Below, piece by piece: positions 45,546 to 58,352 of a stretch of 64,000 bases of DNA. The stretch's first letter is position 1, and every line of letters begins with the position of its first letter. A program made the translations under genes and the position numbers. The notes under the pieces were generated by a model. It did not search any database, was not told the DNA's origin, and worked only from the letters and a program-made list of their open reading frames with translations. The stretch is taken from NCBI GenBank assembly GCA_037974665.1, contig CM075770.1:64429850-64493849 (forward strand), in the 5' to 3' direction. The stretch comes from Ehretia macrophylla (taxonomy: Eukaryota > Streptophyta > Magnoliopsida > Boraginales > Ehretiaceae).

Positions 45546-46103
45546 CATTTTCAATTGTTTTTGCTCTTGTTTGGGTTGCCAAGATACTTTATCCACCAAA
45601 TATCTATTATCGAACCCCATGGCACCTTGGGCAAGACAACTTCGCTTCACGTGGAGTCTGGGCTAGCAAACCGAGGGCGTTAGGCTTGTGACCAAGTCTC
45701 TGTCGCTCCGATGCACATAACTTTTGATCCGTAAGGAGTTACGCAGCGCACAGCTAACCGTTGGAAATCTCTCTGAGAGCTCTACGACGGGGGCAGCCAG
45801 CTTGCTCGCTGTGCCCAGTTTTGGAGACCAAAATCGAACGTTTTCATCAATTTCAGGCCACTTTTCTACTTTTGCTCTATTTTTTCATCCCGGATTGTAC
45901 GTCGTGAGCTGTAAAAAGGGCGACAACCCTACTCGCGGGACATTAGGGGGCCTACAACGCGTCCATATCATGTCTTGCTAGGATGCAGCATTGTTGAAGT
46001 AGATGGGTTATCGTTAAGCCCATTGGGCCTTTTGAATTGGCCATCTCTCTAGGCTAGGAATGTGAACCGTTAACAAATAACGGAATTGTGCCCTCAACCA
46101 GAC

Positions 46104-46222
46104 GGGTGCGATCAGACCAGCACTAGCTCACTGGATCCCATCAGAACTCCGAAGTTAAGCACGCTTGGGCGAGAGTAGTACTAGGATGGGTGACCCCCTG
46201 GAAAGTCCTCTTGTTGTACCCC
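46104..46222 (+). rRNA. 5S rRNA copy 15
   Basis: Ten changes: T12G, A23G, T24C, G25T, C29T, G58A, T59C, G99A, G108T, C114T. It belongs with copies 11-13 although copy 14 lies between. Confidence 0.87.
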
Positions 46223-46780
46223 CATTTTCAATTTTTTTTGCTTCGGTTTGGGTTGCCGAGATACTTTATCGACCACATTTCTATTATCGAATTCCACGGC
46301 ACCTTGGGCAAGATAGCTTCACTTCACGTGGAGGCTGGGCCCGTAAACCGAGAGCGTAGGGCTTGTGACTAGGTCTCCGTTGCTCCGGTGCCCATATCTT
46401 TTGACCCGTAAGGAGTTACGTGATGCACTGCATACCGTTGCAAAGCTCTCCGATAGCTCTACGAAGGGGGTAGCGAGCTTGCTCGCTGGGCCCTTTTTGG
46501 AGCCCAAAATCGAACGTTTTCATCAATTTCAGGACACTTTTCTTCTTTTGCTCTATTTTTCCATCCCGGATCATACGTCGTGGCCTGTTAAAAGGACGAC
46601 AACTTTACTCGCGGGACATTAGAGGGCCCTACAACTCGTTGATATCACGTCCTGCGAGGATGCTGTGTTGTTGAAGCGGTTGGGTTGTCGTTAAACCCAT
46701 TGGGCCTTTTGAATGGGCCATCTCTCTAGGCTGGGACTTTGAACAGTTAACACATAAAGGAATTGTGCCCTCAACAAGAC

Positions 46781-46899
46781 AGGTATGATCATACCAGCAC
46801 TAATGCACCGGATCAAATCAGAACTCTGAAGTTAAGCGCGCTTGGGCAAAAGTAGTACTAGGATGGGTAACCCCCTGGGAAGTCCTCATGTTGCACCCC
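46781..46899 (+). rRNA. 5S rRNA copy 16
   Basis: Eleven changes: G1A, G5A, C6T, C35A, C36A, C47T, T59C, G68A, G70A, G89A, G108A. Two are in the intermediate element. Confidence 0.87.
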
Positions 46900-47457
46900 C
46901 CTTTTCAATTTTTTTTGCTCCGGTTTGGGTTGCCAAGATACTTTATCCACCACATTTCTATTATCGAATGCTACGGCACCTTGGGCAAGACAACTTCCCT
47001 TCACGTAGAGGCTGGGCCCGCAAACCGTGGGCGTAGGGCTTGTGACCAGGTCTCCGTCGCTCCTGTGCCCATAACTTTTGATCCGTAAGGAGTTACGCGG
47101 CACACAGCATATCGTTGCAAAGCTCTCTGAGAGCTCTACGACGGGGGCTACCAGCTTACTTGCTGTGCCCTTTTTGCAACTGAAAATCAAACATTTTCAT
47201 CAGTTTCTGGCCACTTTTCTTCTTTTGCTCTGTTTTTTCATCCTGGATCGTAAGTCGTGAGCGGTTACAAGGACGAAAACCTTACTCACAGGACATTAGG
47301 GGGCCCTCCAACGTGTCGATATCATATCTTGCTAGGATGCTGCGTTGTTGAAGCAGATGGGTTATCGTTAAGCCCATTGGCCCTTTTGAATGGGCCATCT
47401 TTCTAGGCTGGGACTGTGAATCGTTAACACATAAAGGAATTGTGCCATAAACATGAC

Positions 47458-47576
47458 GAGTGCGATCATACCAGCACTAATGTGCCGGATCCTATCAGAA
47501 CTCCGAAGTTAAGCGTGCTTGGGCGAGAGTAGTACTAAGATGGGTGACCCCCTGGGAAGTCCTCATGTTGCACCCC
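47458..47576 (+). rRNA. 5S rRNA copy 17
   Basis: Six changes: G2A, C26T, A27G, C36T, G81A, G108A. Confidence 0.9.
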
Positions 47577-48129
47577 CCCTTTTCAATTTTTTTTGCTCCG
47601 GTTTGGGTAGCCAAGATACTCTATCTGCCACATTTCTATTATCGAATCCCACGGCACCTTGGGCAAGGCAACTTCACTTCACGCTGGGCCCGCAAACTGT
47701 TGGTGTAGGGCTTGTGACCAGGTCCCCTTCGCTCCGGTGCCCATCATTTTTGATTCGTAAGGAGTTACGCAGCGCACAGTATACCGTCGCAAAACTCTCC
47801 GAGTGCTCTACGTAGGGGGCAGCCAGCTTTCTCGTTGTGCCCTTTTTGGAGCGCAAAATCGAACATTTTCATCTGTTTTGAGCCACTTTTCTTCTATTGC
47901 TCTATTTTTCCGTCCCGGATCGTACGTCGTGAGCTGTTAAAAGGTCGACAACCTTACTCGCGGGACATTAGAGGGCCCTACAACGCGTCGATATCACGTC
48001 TTGCGAGGTTGCTGCGTTGTTGAAGCGGATGTGTTGTCGTTAAGCCCATTGGGCCTTTTGAATGGGCCATCTCTATAGGTTGGGACTGTGAACCGTTAAC
48101 TCACAAAGGAATTGTGCCTTCAACATGAC

Positions 48130-48248
48130 GGGTGCGATCATACCAGCATTAATGCACCGGATCCCATCATAACTCCGAAGTTAAGCGTGCTTGGGCGAGA
48201 GTAGTACTAGAATGGGTGACCCCCTGGGAAGTCCTCGTGTTGCACCCC
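48130..48248 (+). rRNA. 5S rRNA copy 18
   Basis: Only three changes: C20T, G41T, G82A (the last in box C). One of the three closest to consensus. Confidence 0.93.
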
Positions 48249-48793
48249 TTTTTTCAATTTTTTTTGCTTCGGTTTGGGATGCCAAGATACTTTATCCACC
48301 ACATTTCTATTATCGAACTCCACGGCTCCTTGGGCAAGACAACTTTGTTTCACGTGTAGGCTGGGCCTGCAAACATAGGGCGTAGGGCTTGTGACTAGGT
48401 CTCCGTCGCTCCGGTGCCCATAACTTTTGATCCGTAAGGAGTTACGCGGCGCACAGCATAACGTTGCAAAGCCCTCTGAGAGCTCTACGACGGGGTCAGC
48501 TGTGCCCTTTTTTGGAGCTCAAAATTGAGTGTTTTCATCAGTTTCATACCATTTTTCTTGTTTTGCTATGTTTTTTCATCCCGGATCGTACGTTGTCAGC
48601 TATTAAAAGGTCGATAACCTTACTCGTGGGACATTAGGGAGCCCTACGACGCGTCGATATCATGTCTTGCTAGGATGCTGCGTTGTTGAAGCAGATGGAC
48701 TATCGTTAAGCCCATTGGGCCATTTGAATTGACCATCTCTCTAGGCTGGGACTGTGAATCGTTAACACAAATTAAATGTGCCCTAAACATGAC

Positions 48794-48807
48794 GGGTACG
48801 ATCATAC
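48794..48807 (+). pseudogene. 5S rRNA 5' stub (14 nt)
   Basis: The gene start runs to CATAC and then continues as spacer (AGTTGCAAAGC). CATAC also occurs in the spacer just before that point, so a deletion between two CATAC sites explains the stub and the 360-bp distance to the next gene. Confidence 0.85.
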
Positions 48808-49153
48808 AGTTGCAAAGCTCTCTGAGAGCTCTACGAAGGGGGCAGCCCGCGTGCTCGCTATGCCAGTTTTTGGAGCCCAAAATTGAACGTTTTCTTCAGT
48901 TTCAGGCCACTGTTCTTCTTTTGCTCTGTTTTTTCATCCCGGATCGTACGTCGTGAACTGTTAAAAGGACGACAACCTTACTCGAGGGACATTAGGGGAA
49001 CCTATGAAGCGTCAATATCACGTCTTGCTACGATGCTGTGTTTTTTAAGCAAATGGGTTATCGTTAAGCCCATTGGGCCTTTTGAATTGGCCATCTCTCT
49101 AGGTTGGGACTGCGAATCGTTAACACATAAAGGAATTGTTCCCTAAACATGAT

Positions 49154-49272
49154 GGGTGCGACCATACCAGCACTAATGCAGCGGATCCCATCAGAACTCC
49201 GAAGTTAAGCGCGCTTGGGCGAGAGTAGTACCAGAATGGGTCACCCCCTGGGAAGTACTCTTGTTGCACCCC
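49154..49272 (+). rRNA. 5S rRNA copy 19
   Basis: Eight changes: T9C, C28G, T59C, T79C, G82A, G89C, C104A, G108T. Confidence 0.88.
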
Positions 49273-49830
49273 CTTTTTCAATTTTTTTTGCCCCGGTTTG
49301 GGTTACCAAGATACTTTATCCACCACATTTCTGTTATCGAATCCCACGGCACCTTGGGCAAGACAACTTCACTTCACGTGGAGGTTGGGCCCGCAAACCG
49401 TGGGCGTAGGGCTTGTGACCAAGTCTCCGTCGCTCCGATGCATATAACTTTTGATCCGTAAGGAGTTACACAGCGCCCAACATGCCGTTGCAAAGCTCTC
49501 TGAGAGCTCTAGGATGGGAGCAGCCAGCTTGCTCGTTGTGCCCATTTTAGGAGCCCAAAATCGAACGTTTTCATCTATTTCAGGCCATTGTTCTTCTTTT
49601 GCTCTATTTTTTCATCCTGGAACGTACGTCGTGAGCAGTTGAAAGGATGACAACCTTACTCGCGGGACATTAAGGGGCCCTACAACGCGTCGATATCACG
49701 TATTGCTAGAATGCTGTGTTGTTGAAGCAGATGGGTTATCGTTAAGCCCATTGAGCCTTTTGAATCGGCCATCTCTCTAGGCTAGGACTGTGAATCGTTA
49801 ACACATAAAGGAATTGTGCCCTAAAATGAC

Positions 49831-49949
49831 GGGTGCGATCATACCAGCACTAATGCATCGGATCCCATCAGAACTCCGAAGTTAAGCGTGCTTGGGCGAG
49901 AGTTGTACCAGGATGGGTGACCCCCTGGGAAGTCCTCTTGTTGCACCCC
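49831..49949 (+). rRNA. 5S rRNA copy 20
   Basis: Four changes (C28T, A74T, T79C, G108T), all outside the internal promoter elements. A candidate active copy. Confidence 0.93.
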
Positions 49950-50220
49950 CCATTTCAATTTTTTTTGCTCCGGTTTGGGTTGCCAAGATACTTTATCCAC
50001 CACATTTCTATTATCGAATCCCACGTCACCTTATGCAAGACAACTTCGATTCACGTGGAGGCTGGGCCCGCAAACCGAGGGCGTAGGGCTTGTGACCAGG
50101 TCTCCGTCGTAGTGGTGCCCATAACTTTTAATCCGTAAGGAGTTGCGCGACACACAACATACTGTTGCAAATCTCTCCGACAGCTCTACGACGAGGGCAA
50201 CTAGCTTGTTCGCTGTGCCC

Positions 50221-50232
50221 GTGTTGCACCCC
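50221..50232 (+). pseudogene. 5S rRNA 3' stub (positions 108-119)
   Basis: The spacer text GCTGTGCCC joins directly to GTGTTGCACCCC, the last 12 bases of a gene, followed by a normal spacer. This is a second large deletion between a spacer and a gene. Confidence 0.85.
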
Positions 50233-50790
50233 CCTTTTCAATTTTTTTTGCTCCGGTTTGGGTTGCCAAAATACTTTATCCGCCACATTTTTATTATCGA
50301 ATCCCATGGCACCTTGGGCAAGATAACTTTACTTGACGTGGAGGCTGGGCCCGCAAACCGGGGGCATAGGGCTTGTGACCAAGTCTCCGTCGCTCCAGTG
50401 CCCATAACTTATGATCCGTAAGGAGTTACGCAGTGCACAGCATACCATTGCAAAGCTCTCCGACAGCTATACGAAGGGGGAAGCCAGCTTGCTGGCTGTG
50501 CCCTTTTTGGAGCCCAAAATTGAACATTTTCATCAGTTTCAGGCCACTTTTCTTCTTTTGCTTTGTTTTTTCATCACGGATCGTACGTCGTGAGCTGTTA
50601 AAAGGACGAAAACCTTGCTCGCGGGACAATAGAGGGCCCTACAACGCGTCGATATCACGTCTTGCGAGGATGCTACGTTGTTGAAGTGGATGGGTGGTCG
50701 TTAAGCCCATTGGGCCTTTTGAATGTGCCATCTCTCTAGGGTGGGACTGTGAACCGTTAACAAAAAAAGGATTTGGGCCCTCAGCATGAC

Positions 50791-50909
50791 GGGGGCGATC
50801 ATACCCGCACTAATGCACCGGATCCCATCAGAACTCCAAAGTTAAGCGTGCTTGGGCCAAAGTAGTACTAGGATGGGTGACCCCCTGGGAAGTCCTCATG
50901 TTGCCCCCC
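50791..50909 (+). rRNA. 5S rRNA copy 21
   Basis: Seven changes: T4G, A16C, G48A, G68C, G70A, G108A, A115C. Confidence 0.88.
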
Positions 50910-51468
50910 CCTTTTAAATTTTTTTTGCTCCGGTTTGGTTTGCCAAGATACTTTATCCACCACATTTCTATTATCGAATCCCATGGCACCTTGGGCAAGA
51001 CAACTTCGCTTCACGTGGAGGCTGGGCCCGCAAACCGAGGGCATAGGGCTTGTGACCAGGTCTCCGTCGCTCCGGTGCCTATAACTTTTGATCTGTAAGG
51101 AGTTACGCGGCGCAAAACATACCATTGCAAAGCTCTCCGATAGCTCTATGAAGTGCCCAGTGAGTTTGCTCGCTTTGCCCTTTTTGGAGCCCAAAATCGA
51201 ACATTTTTAATCAGTTTCAGGCCACTTTTCTTCTTTTGCTCTGTTTTTCAGTCGCGGATTGTACGTCGTGAGCTGTTAAAACGAAGACAACCTTACTCGC
51301 AGGACATTAGAGGGCCCTACAACTCGTCAATATCATGTCTTGCGAGGATGCTACGTTGTTGAAGCGGGTGGGTCATCGTTAAGCCCATCGGGCCTTTTGA
51401 ACGGGCCATCTCCCTAGGCTGGGACTGTGAACCATTAACACATGAAGGAATTGTGCCCTCGACATGAC

Positions 51469-51586
51469 GCGTGCGATCATACCAGCACTAATGCACCGGA
51501 TCCCATCAGAACTCCGAAGTTATGCGTGCTTGGGCAAGAGTCGACTAGGATGGGTGACCCCTTGGGACGTCCTCGTGTTGCACCCC
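51469..51586 (+). rRNA. 5S rRNA copy 22 (1-nt deletion)
   Basis: G2C, A55T, G68A, C95T and A101C, plus a rearranged AGAGTCGACTAGG with one base missing around position 75. The only indel among the full-length copies. Confidence 0.87.
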
Positions 51587-52143
51587 CTTTTCAATTTTTT
51601 TTGCCCTGGTTAGGGTTGCCAAGATACTTTATTCACCAAATTTCTATTACCGAATCCCACAGAACATTGGGCAAGACAACTTCGCCTCACGTAGAGGCTG
51701 GGCCCGCAAACCGAGGGCGGAGGCCTTGTGACAAGGTCTCCGTCGCTCCGATGCCCATTACTTTTGATCCGTAAGGAGTTACGCCACGCACTGCATACCG
51801 ATGCAAAGCTCTCTAAGAGCTCTACGATAGGGGCAACCACCTTGCTCGTTGTGCCCTTTTTGGAGCCCAAAAGCGAACGTTTTCATCAGTTTCAATCGGC
51901 TTTTCTTCTTTTGCTCTATTTTTTCGTCCCGGATCGAACGTCATGAGCTGTTAAAAGGACGACATCCTTACTCGCGGGACATTAGAGGGCCCTACAACGC
52001 GTCGATATCACGTCTTGCGAGGATTCTGCGTTGTTGAAGTGGATAGGTTGTCGTTAAGCCCATTGGGCCTTTTCAATGGGCCATCTCTCTAGGCTGGGAC
52101 TGTGAACCGTTAACAAATAAAGGAATTGCGCCCTCAACATGAC

Positions 52144-52262
52144 GGGTGCGATCATACTAGCACTAATGCACTTGATCCTATCAGAACTCCAAAGTTAAGT
52201 GTGCTTGGGCGAGAGTAGTACTAGGATAGGTGACCCCCTGGGAAGTCCTCGTGTTGCACCAC
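52144..52262 (+). rRNA. 5S rRNA copy 23
   Basis: Eight changes: C15T, C29T, G30T, C36T, G48A, C57T, G85A, C118A. Mostly C-to-T or G-to-A. Confidence 0.88.
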
Positions 52263-52819
52263 CCTTTTCAATTTTTTTTGCTCCGGTTTGGGTTGCCGAG
52301 ATACTTTATCCCCCACATTTCTATTATCGAATCCCACGGCACCCTGGGCAAGACAACTTCGCTTCACGTGGAGGCTGGGCCACAAACCGAGGGCGTAGTG
52401 CTTGTGACCAAGTCTCCGTCGCTGCGGTGCCCATAACTTTTGATCCGTAAGGAGTTACGTAGCACACAGCATACCGTTGCAAAGCTCTCCGACAGCTCTA
52501 CCAAGGGGGCAGCCAACTTGCTCGCTGTGCCCTTTTTGGAGCCCAAAATCGAACGTTTCCATCTGTTTCAGGCCAATTTTCTTCTTTTGCTCTGTTTTTC
52601 CGTCCCGGATCGTACGTCGTGAGCTGTGAAAAGGACAACAACCTTACTCGCGGGACATTAGAGGGCCCTACAAAGTGTCGATATCACTTCTTGCGAGGAT
52701 GCTGCGTTGTTGAAGCGGATGGGTTGTCGTTAAGCCCATTGGGGCTTTTGAATGGGCTATCTCTCTAGGCTGGGATTGTGAACTGTTAACAAATAAAGGA
52801 AATGTGCCCTCAACTTGAC

Positions 52820-52938
52820 GGGTGCGATCATACCAGCACTAATGCACCAGATCCCATCAGAACTCCGAAGTTAAGCGTGCTTGGGCCAGAGTAGTACTAG
52901 GATGGGTGACCCCCTGGGAAGTCCTCGTGTTGCATCCC
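52820..52938 (+). rRNA. 5S rRNA copy 24
   Basis: Three changes: G30A, G68C, C116T. Confidence 0.93.
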
Positions 52939-53496
52939 CTTTTTCAATTTTTTTTGCTTCGGTTTGTGTTTCAAAAATACTTTATCTGCCACATTTCTAT
53001 TACAGAATCCAACGGCACCTTAGGCAAGACAACTTCACTTAACGTGGAGGCTGGGCCCGCAAACCGAGGGCGTAGGGCTTGTGACCAGGTCTCCGTCGCT
53101 ACGGTGCCCATAAGTTTTGATCCGTAAGGAGTTACGCGGCGTACAGCATACCGTTGCAAAGCTCTGCGACAGCTCTACGAAGGGGGCAGCCAACTTGCTT
53201 GCTGTGCCCTTTTTAGAGCACAAAATTGAACGTTTCATTAGTTTCAGGCCACTTTTCTTCTTTTGCTCTATTTTTCCGTCCCAGATCGTACGTCGTGAGC
53301 TGTTAAAAGGAGGATAACCTTGATAGTAGGGCATTAGAGGACCCTACAATGCGTCAATGTCACGTCTTGCGAGGATGCTGCGTTGTTGAAGCGGATGGGT
53401 TGTTGTTAAGCCCATTGGGCCTTTTTGAATGTGCCATCTCTCTAGGCTGGAACTGTGAACCATTAACAAATAACGGAGTTGTGCCCTCCACATGAC

Positions 53497-53615
53497 GGGT
53501 GCGATCATACCAGCACTAATGCACCGGATCCCATCAGAACTCTGAAGTTAAGCATGCTTGGGCGAGAGTGGTACTAGGATGGGTGACCCCCTGGGAAGTC
53601 CTCGTGTTGCACCCC
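53497..53615 (+). rRNA. 5S rRNA copy 25
   Basis: Three changes: C47T, G58A, A74G. Box C is intact. Confidence 0.93.
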
Positions 53616-54173
53616 CTTTTCAATTTTTTTTGCCCTTGTTTGGGTTGCCAAGATACTTTATCCACAAAATTTCTATTACTGAATCCCACGGAACATTAGG
53701 CCAGACAACTTCGCTTCACGTAGAGGCTGGGCCCGCAAACCGAGGGCATAGGGCTTGTGACCAGGTCTCCGTCACTACGGTGCGCATAACTTTTGATCCG
53801 TAGGGAGTTACGCGGCGCACAACATACTGTTGCAAAGCTCTCTGAGAGCTCTACGACGGGGGTAGCCAGCTTGCTCGCTGTGCGCTTTTTGGAGCACACA
53901 AAATCGAACATTTTCATTAGTTTCAGGCCACTTTTCTACTTTTGCTCTATTTTTTGATCCCATCCGTACGTCGTGAGCTGATAAAAGGGCGACAACCTTA
54001 CTCGAAGGACATTAGACGGCCCTACAATGCGTCGATATCACGTCTTGCGAGGATGCTGCGTTGTTGAAGTGGATGGGTTATCGTTAAGCCCATTGGGCCT
54101 TTTGAATGCGCCATCTCTCTAGGCTGGGGCTGTGAACCGTTAACAAATAACGGAGTTGTGCCCTCAACATGAC

Positions 54174-54292
54174 GGGAGCGATCATACCAGCAGTAATGCA
54201 TCGGATCCCTTCAGAACTCCGAAGTTAAGCATGCTTGGGCGAGAGTAGTATTTGGATGGGTGACCCCCTGGGAAGTCCTCGTGTTGCACCCC
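54174..54292 (+). rRNA. 5S rRNA copy 26
   Basis: Seven changes: T4A, C20G, C28T, A37T, G58A, C78T, A80T. It shares T4A, C28T, A37T and G58A with copy 27. Confidence 0.9.
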
Positions 54293-54851
54293 ATTTTCAA
54301 TTTTTTTTGCACGGGTTTGGGTTGCCAAGATACTTTATCCACCACATTTCTATTACCGAATCCCACGGCACCTTGGGCAAGACAACTTCGCTTCACGTGG
54401 AAGCTGGGCCAGCAAACCGAGGGCGTAGGGCTTGTAACCAGGTCTCCGTCGCTCCGGTGGCCATAACTTTTGATCCGTAAGGAGTTACGCGGCGCATAGC
54501 ATACCGTTGCAAAGCTCTTCAACAGCTCTACAAAGGGGGAAGGCAGCTTGCTTGCTGTGCTATTTTTGGAGCACAAAAAATTGAACATTTTCATCAGTTT
54601 CAGGCCACTTTTCTTCTTTTGCTCTATTTTTTGATACCATATCGTACGTCGTGAGCTGTTAAAAGGACGACAACCTTACTCGAAGCACATTAGACGACCC
54701 TACAATGCGTCGATCTAATGTCTTGCGAGGATGCTGCGTTGTTGAAGTGGATGGGTTATCATTAAGCCCATTGGGCCTTCTGAATGTGCCATCTCTCTAG
54801 GCTGGGACTGTGAACCATTAACAAATAACGAAGTTGTGCCCTCAACATGAC

Positions 54852-54970
54852 GGGAGCGATCATACCAGCACTAATGCATCGGATCCCTTCAGAACTCCGA
54901 TGTTAGGCATACTTGGGCGAGAGTAGTACTAGGATGGGTGACCCCCTGGGAAGTCCTCGTATTGCACCCC
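54852..54970 (+). rRNA. 5S rRNA copy 27
   Basis: Eight changes: T4A, C28T, A37T, A50T, A55G, G58A, G60A, G110A. Box A is heavily hit. A neighbour duplicate of copy 26. Confidence 0.88.
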
Positions 54971-55526
54971 ATTTTCAATTTTTTTTGCCCTGGTTAGGGT
55001 TGCCAAGATACTTTATCCACCACATCTCTATTACTGAATCCCACGGAACATTGGGCCAGACAAATTCACTTCACGTAGAGGCTGGCCAGCAAACCGAGGG
55101 CGTAGGGTTTGTGACCAGGTCTCTGTCACTCTGGTGCCCTTTAGTTTTGATCCGTAAGGAGTTACACGGTGCACAGCATACCGTTGCAAAGCTCTCTGAG
55201 AACTCTACGACAGAGGCAGCTAGCTTGCTTGTTGTGCCTTTTTTGGAGCCCTTAATCGAAAGTTTTCATCAGTTTCAGGCCACTTTTCTTCTTTTGCTCT
55301 GTTTTTTCGTCCCAGATCGTATGTCGTGAGCTGTTAAAAGGACGACAACCGTACTCGAAGGGCATTAGAGGGCCCTACAACGCGTCGATATAACGTCTTG
55401 CGAGGATGCTGCGTTGTTGAAGCGGATGGTTTGTCGTTAAGCCCATTGGGCCTTTTGAATTGGCCATCTCTCTAGGCTGGGACTGTGAATCGTTGACAAA
55501 TAAAGGAATTGTGCCCTCAACATGAT

Positions 55527-55645
55527 GGGTTCGATCATACCAGCACTAATGCAATGGATCCCATCAGAACTCCGAGGTTAAGCGTGCTTGGGTGAGAGTA
55601 GTACTAGGATGGGTGACCCCCTGCGAAGTCATCGTGTTGCACCCC
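55527..55645 (+). rRNA. 5S rRNA copy 28
   Basis: Seven changes: G5T, C28A, C29T, A50G, C67T, G98C, C105A. Confidence 0.88.
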
Positions 55646-56202
55646 CCTTTTCAATTTTTTTTGCTCCGGTTTGGGTTTCCAAGATACTTTATCCACCACA
55701 TTTCTATTACCGAATCCCACGGCACCTTGGGCAAGACAACTTCGCTTCACGTGGAGCTGGGCTCGTAAACAGAGGGCGTAGGGCTTGTGACCTGGTCTCC
55801 GTCGCTCCGGTGCCTATAACTTTTGATCCGTAAGGAGTTAAGCGGTGCACAGCATACCGTTGCAAAGCTCTCTGAGAGCTCTACGACGGGGGCAGCTAGC
55901 TAGCTTGCTGTGCCCTTTTTTTATCCCAAAATCGAATGTTTTCACCAGTTTTAGGCCACTTTTCTTCTTTTGTTCTATTTTTTCATCCCGGATCGTACGT
56001 CGTGAGCTGTTAAAAAGAAGACAACCTTACTAGCGGGACATTAGTGGGCCCCACAACGCGTTGATATAACTTCTTGCGAGGATGCTGCATTTTTGAAGCG
56101 GATGGGTTGTCGTTAAGCCCATTGAGCCTTTTGAATTGGCCATTTCTCTAGGCTGGGACTGTGAACCGTTAACAAATAAAGGAATTGTGCCCTCAGCATG
56201 AC

Positions 56203-56321
56203 GGGTGCAATCATACCAGCACTAATGCACCGGATCCCATCAGAACTCCGAAGTGAAGCGTGCTTGGGTGAGAGTAGTACTAGGATGGGTGACCCCCTAG
56301 GAAGTCCTCGTGTTGCACCCC
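56203..56321 (+). rRNA. 5S rRNA copy 29
   Basis: Four changes: G7A, T53G, C67T, G97A. Confidence 0.9.
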
Positions 56322-56879
56322 CCTTTTCAATTTTTTTTGCTCCAGTATGGGTTGCCAAGATACTTTATCCACCACATTTCTATTATCAAATCCCACGGCA
56401 CCATGGGCAAGACAACTTCGCTTCACGTGGAGGCTGGGTCCGCAAACTGAGGGCTTAGGGCTTGTCACCAGGTCTCCGTCGCTCCGGTGCCTATAACTTT
56501 TGATCCGTAAGGATTTACGTGGCGCACATCACACCGTTGCAAAGCTCTATGACAGCTCTATGAAGGGGGCAGCTAGCTTCCTTGCCGTGCCCTTTTTGGA
56601 GCCCAAAATTGAACGTTTTCTTCAGTTTCAGGCTACTTTTCTTCTTTTGCACTATTTTTCCGTCCCGGATCGTACGTCGTGAGTTGTTAAAAAGATGACA
56701 ACCTTGCTCGCGGGACATTAGAGGGCCCTACAACGCGTCAATATCACTTCTTGCGAGAATGCTGCGTTGTTGAAGTAGATGGGTTGTCGTTAAGCCCATT
56801 GGGCCTTTTGAATGGGCCATCTCTCTAGGCTGGGATTGTGAACCGTTAACAAATAAAGGAATTGTGCCCTCAACATGAC

Positions 56880-56998
56880 GGGTGATATCATACCAGCACT
56901 AATGCACAGGATACCATCAGAACGACGAAGTTAAGCGAGCTTGGGCCAGAGTAGTACTAGGATGGGTGACCCCCTTGGAAGTACTCATGTTGCATCCC
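56880..56998 (+). rRNA. 5S rRNA copy 30
   Basis: Twelve changes: C6A, G7T, C29A, C34A, T45G, C46A, T59A, G68C, G97T, C104A, G108A, C116T. Likely a pseudogene. Confidence 0.86.
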
Positions 56999-57556
56999 CC
57001 TTTTCAATTTTTTTTGCTCTGGTTTGGGTTGCCAAGATACTTTATCCACAACATTTCTAATATCGAATCCCACGGCAACTTGGGCAAGACAACTTCGCTT
57101 CACGTGGAGGCTGGGCCCGCAAACCGAGGGCGTAGGGCTTGTGACCAGGTCTTCGTTGCTCCGGTGCCCACAACCTTTGATCCGTAAGGAGTTACGCGGC
57201 ACACAGCATACCGTTGCAAAGCTCTCTGAGAGCTCTACGACGGGGGAAGCTAGCTTGCTTGCTGTGCCCATTTTTGCAGCCTAAAATCGAATGTTATCAT
57301 TAGTTTCAGGCCACTTTTCTTCTTTTGCTCTGTTTTTCGTCCTGGATCGTACGTCGTGAGCTGTTCAAAGGAAGGAAACCTTACTTGAAAGACATTAGAG
57401 GGCCCTACAATGCGTTGATATCACGTCTTGCGAGGATACTGCGTTGCTGAAGCGGATGGGTTATCGTTAAGCCCATTGGGCCTTTTGAATGGGCCATCTC
57501 TCTAGGCTCGAATTGTGAACCGTTAACAAATAAAGGAATTGTGCCCTCAACATGAC

Positions 57557-57675
57557 GGGTGCGATCATACCAGCACTAATGCCCCGGATCCTATCAGAAT
57601 TCTGACGTTAAGCGTGCTTGGGCGAGAGTTGTACTAGGATGGGTGACCCCCTGGGATGTCCATGTGTTGCACCCC
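57557..57675 (+). rRNA. 5S rRNA copy 31
   Basis: Nine changes: A27C, C36T, C44T, C47T, A50C, A74T, A101T, T106A, C107T. Box C is intact. Confidence 0.88.
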
Positions 57676-58233
57676 ACTTTTCAATTTATTTTGCTCTGGT
57701 TTGGGATGCCAAGATACTTTATCCACCACATTTCTATTATCGAATCCCACGGCACCTTGGGCAAGACAACTTCGCTTCACGTGGAGGCTGGGCCCGCAAA
57801 TCGAGGGCGTAGGGCTTGTGACCAAGTCTCCGTCGCTCCGGTGCCCATAACTTTTGATCCGTAAGGAGTTATGCGGCGCACAGCATACCGTTGCAAAGCT
57901 CTCCGACAGCTCTACGAAAGAGGCAGCCAGCTTGCTCGATGTGCCCTTTTTGGAGTACAAAATCAAACGCTTTCATCAGTTTCAGGCCACTTTTCTTCTT
58001 TTGCTCTATTTTTCCATCCCGGATCGTACGTCGTGAGCTATTAAAAGGACGACAACCTTACTCGCCGGACATTAGAGGGCCCTACAACTCTTCGATATCA
58101 CGTCTTGCGAGGATGTTGCGTTGTTGAAGTGGATGGGTTGTAGTTAAGCCCGTTGGCCATTTTGAATGAGCCATCTGTCTAGGCTGGGACTGTGAACTGT
58201 TAACAAATAAAGGAACTGTGCCCTCAACATGAC

Positions 58234-58352
58234 AGGTGTGATCATACCAGCACTAATGCACCGGATCCCATCAGAACTCCGAAGTTAAGCGTGCATGGGA
58301 GAGAGTAGTACAAGGATGGGTTACCCCTTGGGAAGTCCTCGTGTTGCACCCT
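58234..58352 (+). rRNA. 5S rRNA copy 32
   Basis: Eight changes: G1A, C6T, T62A, C67A, T79A, G89T, C95T, C119T. G1A is shared with copies 33 and 34. Confidence 0.88.
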
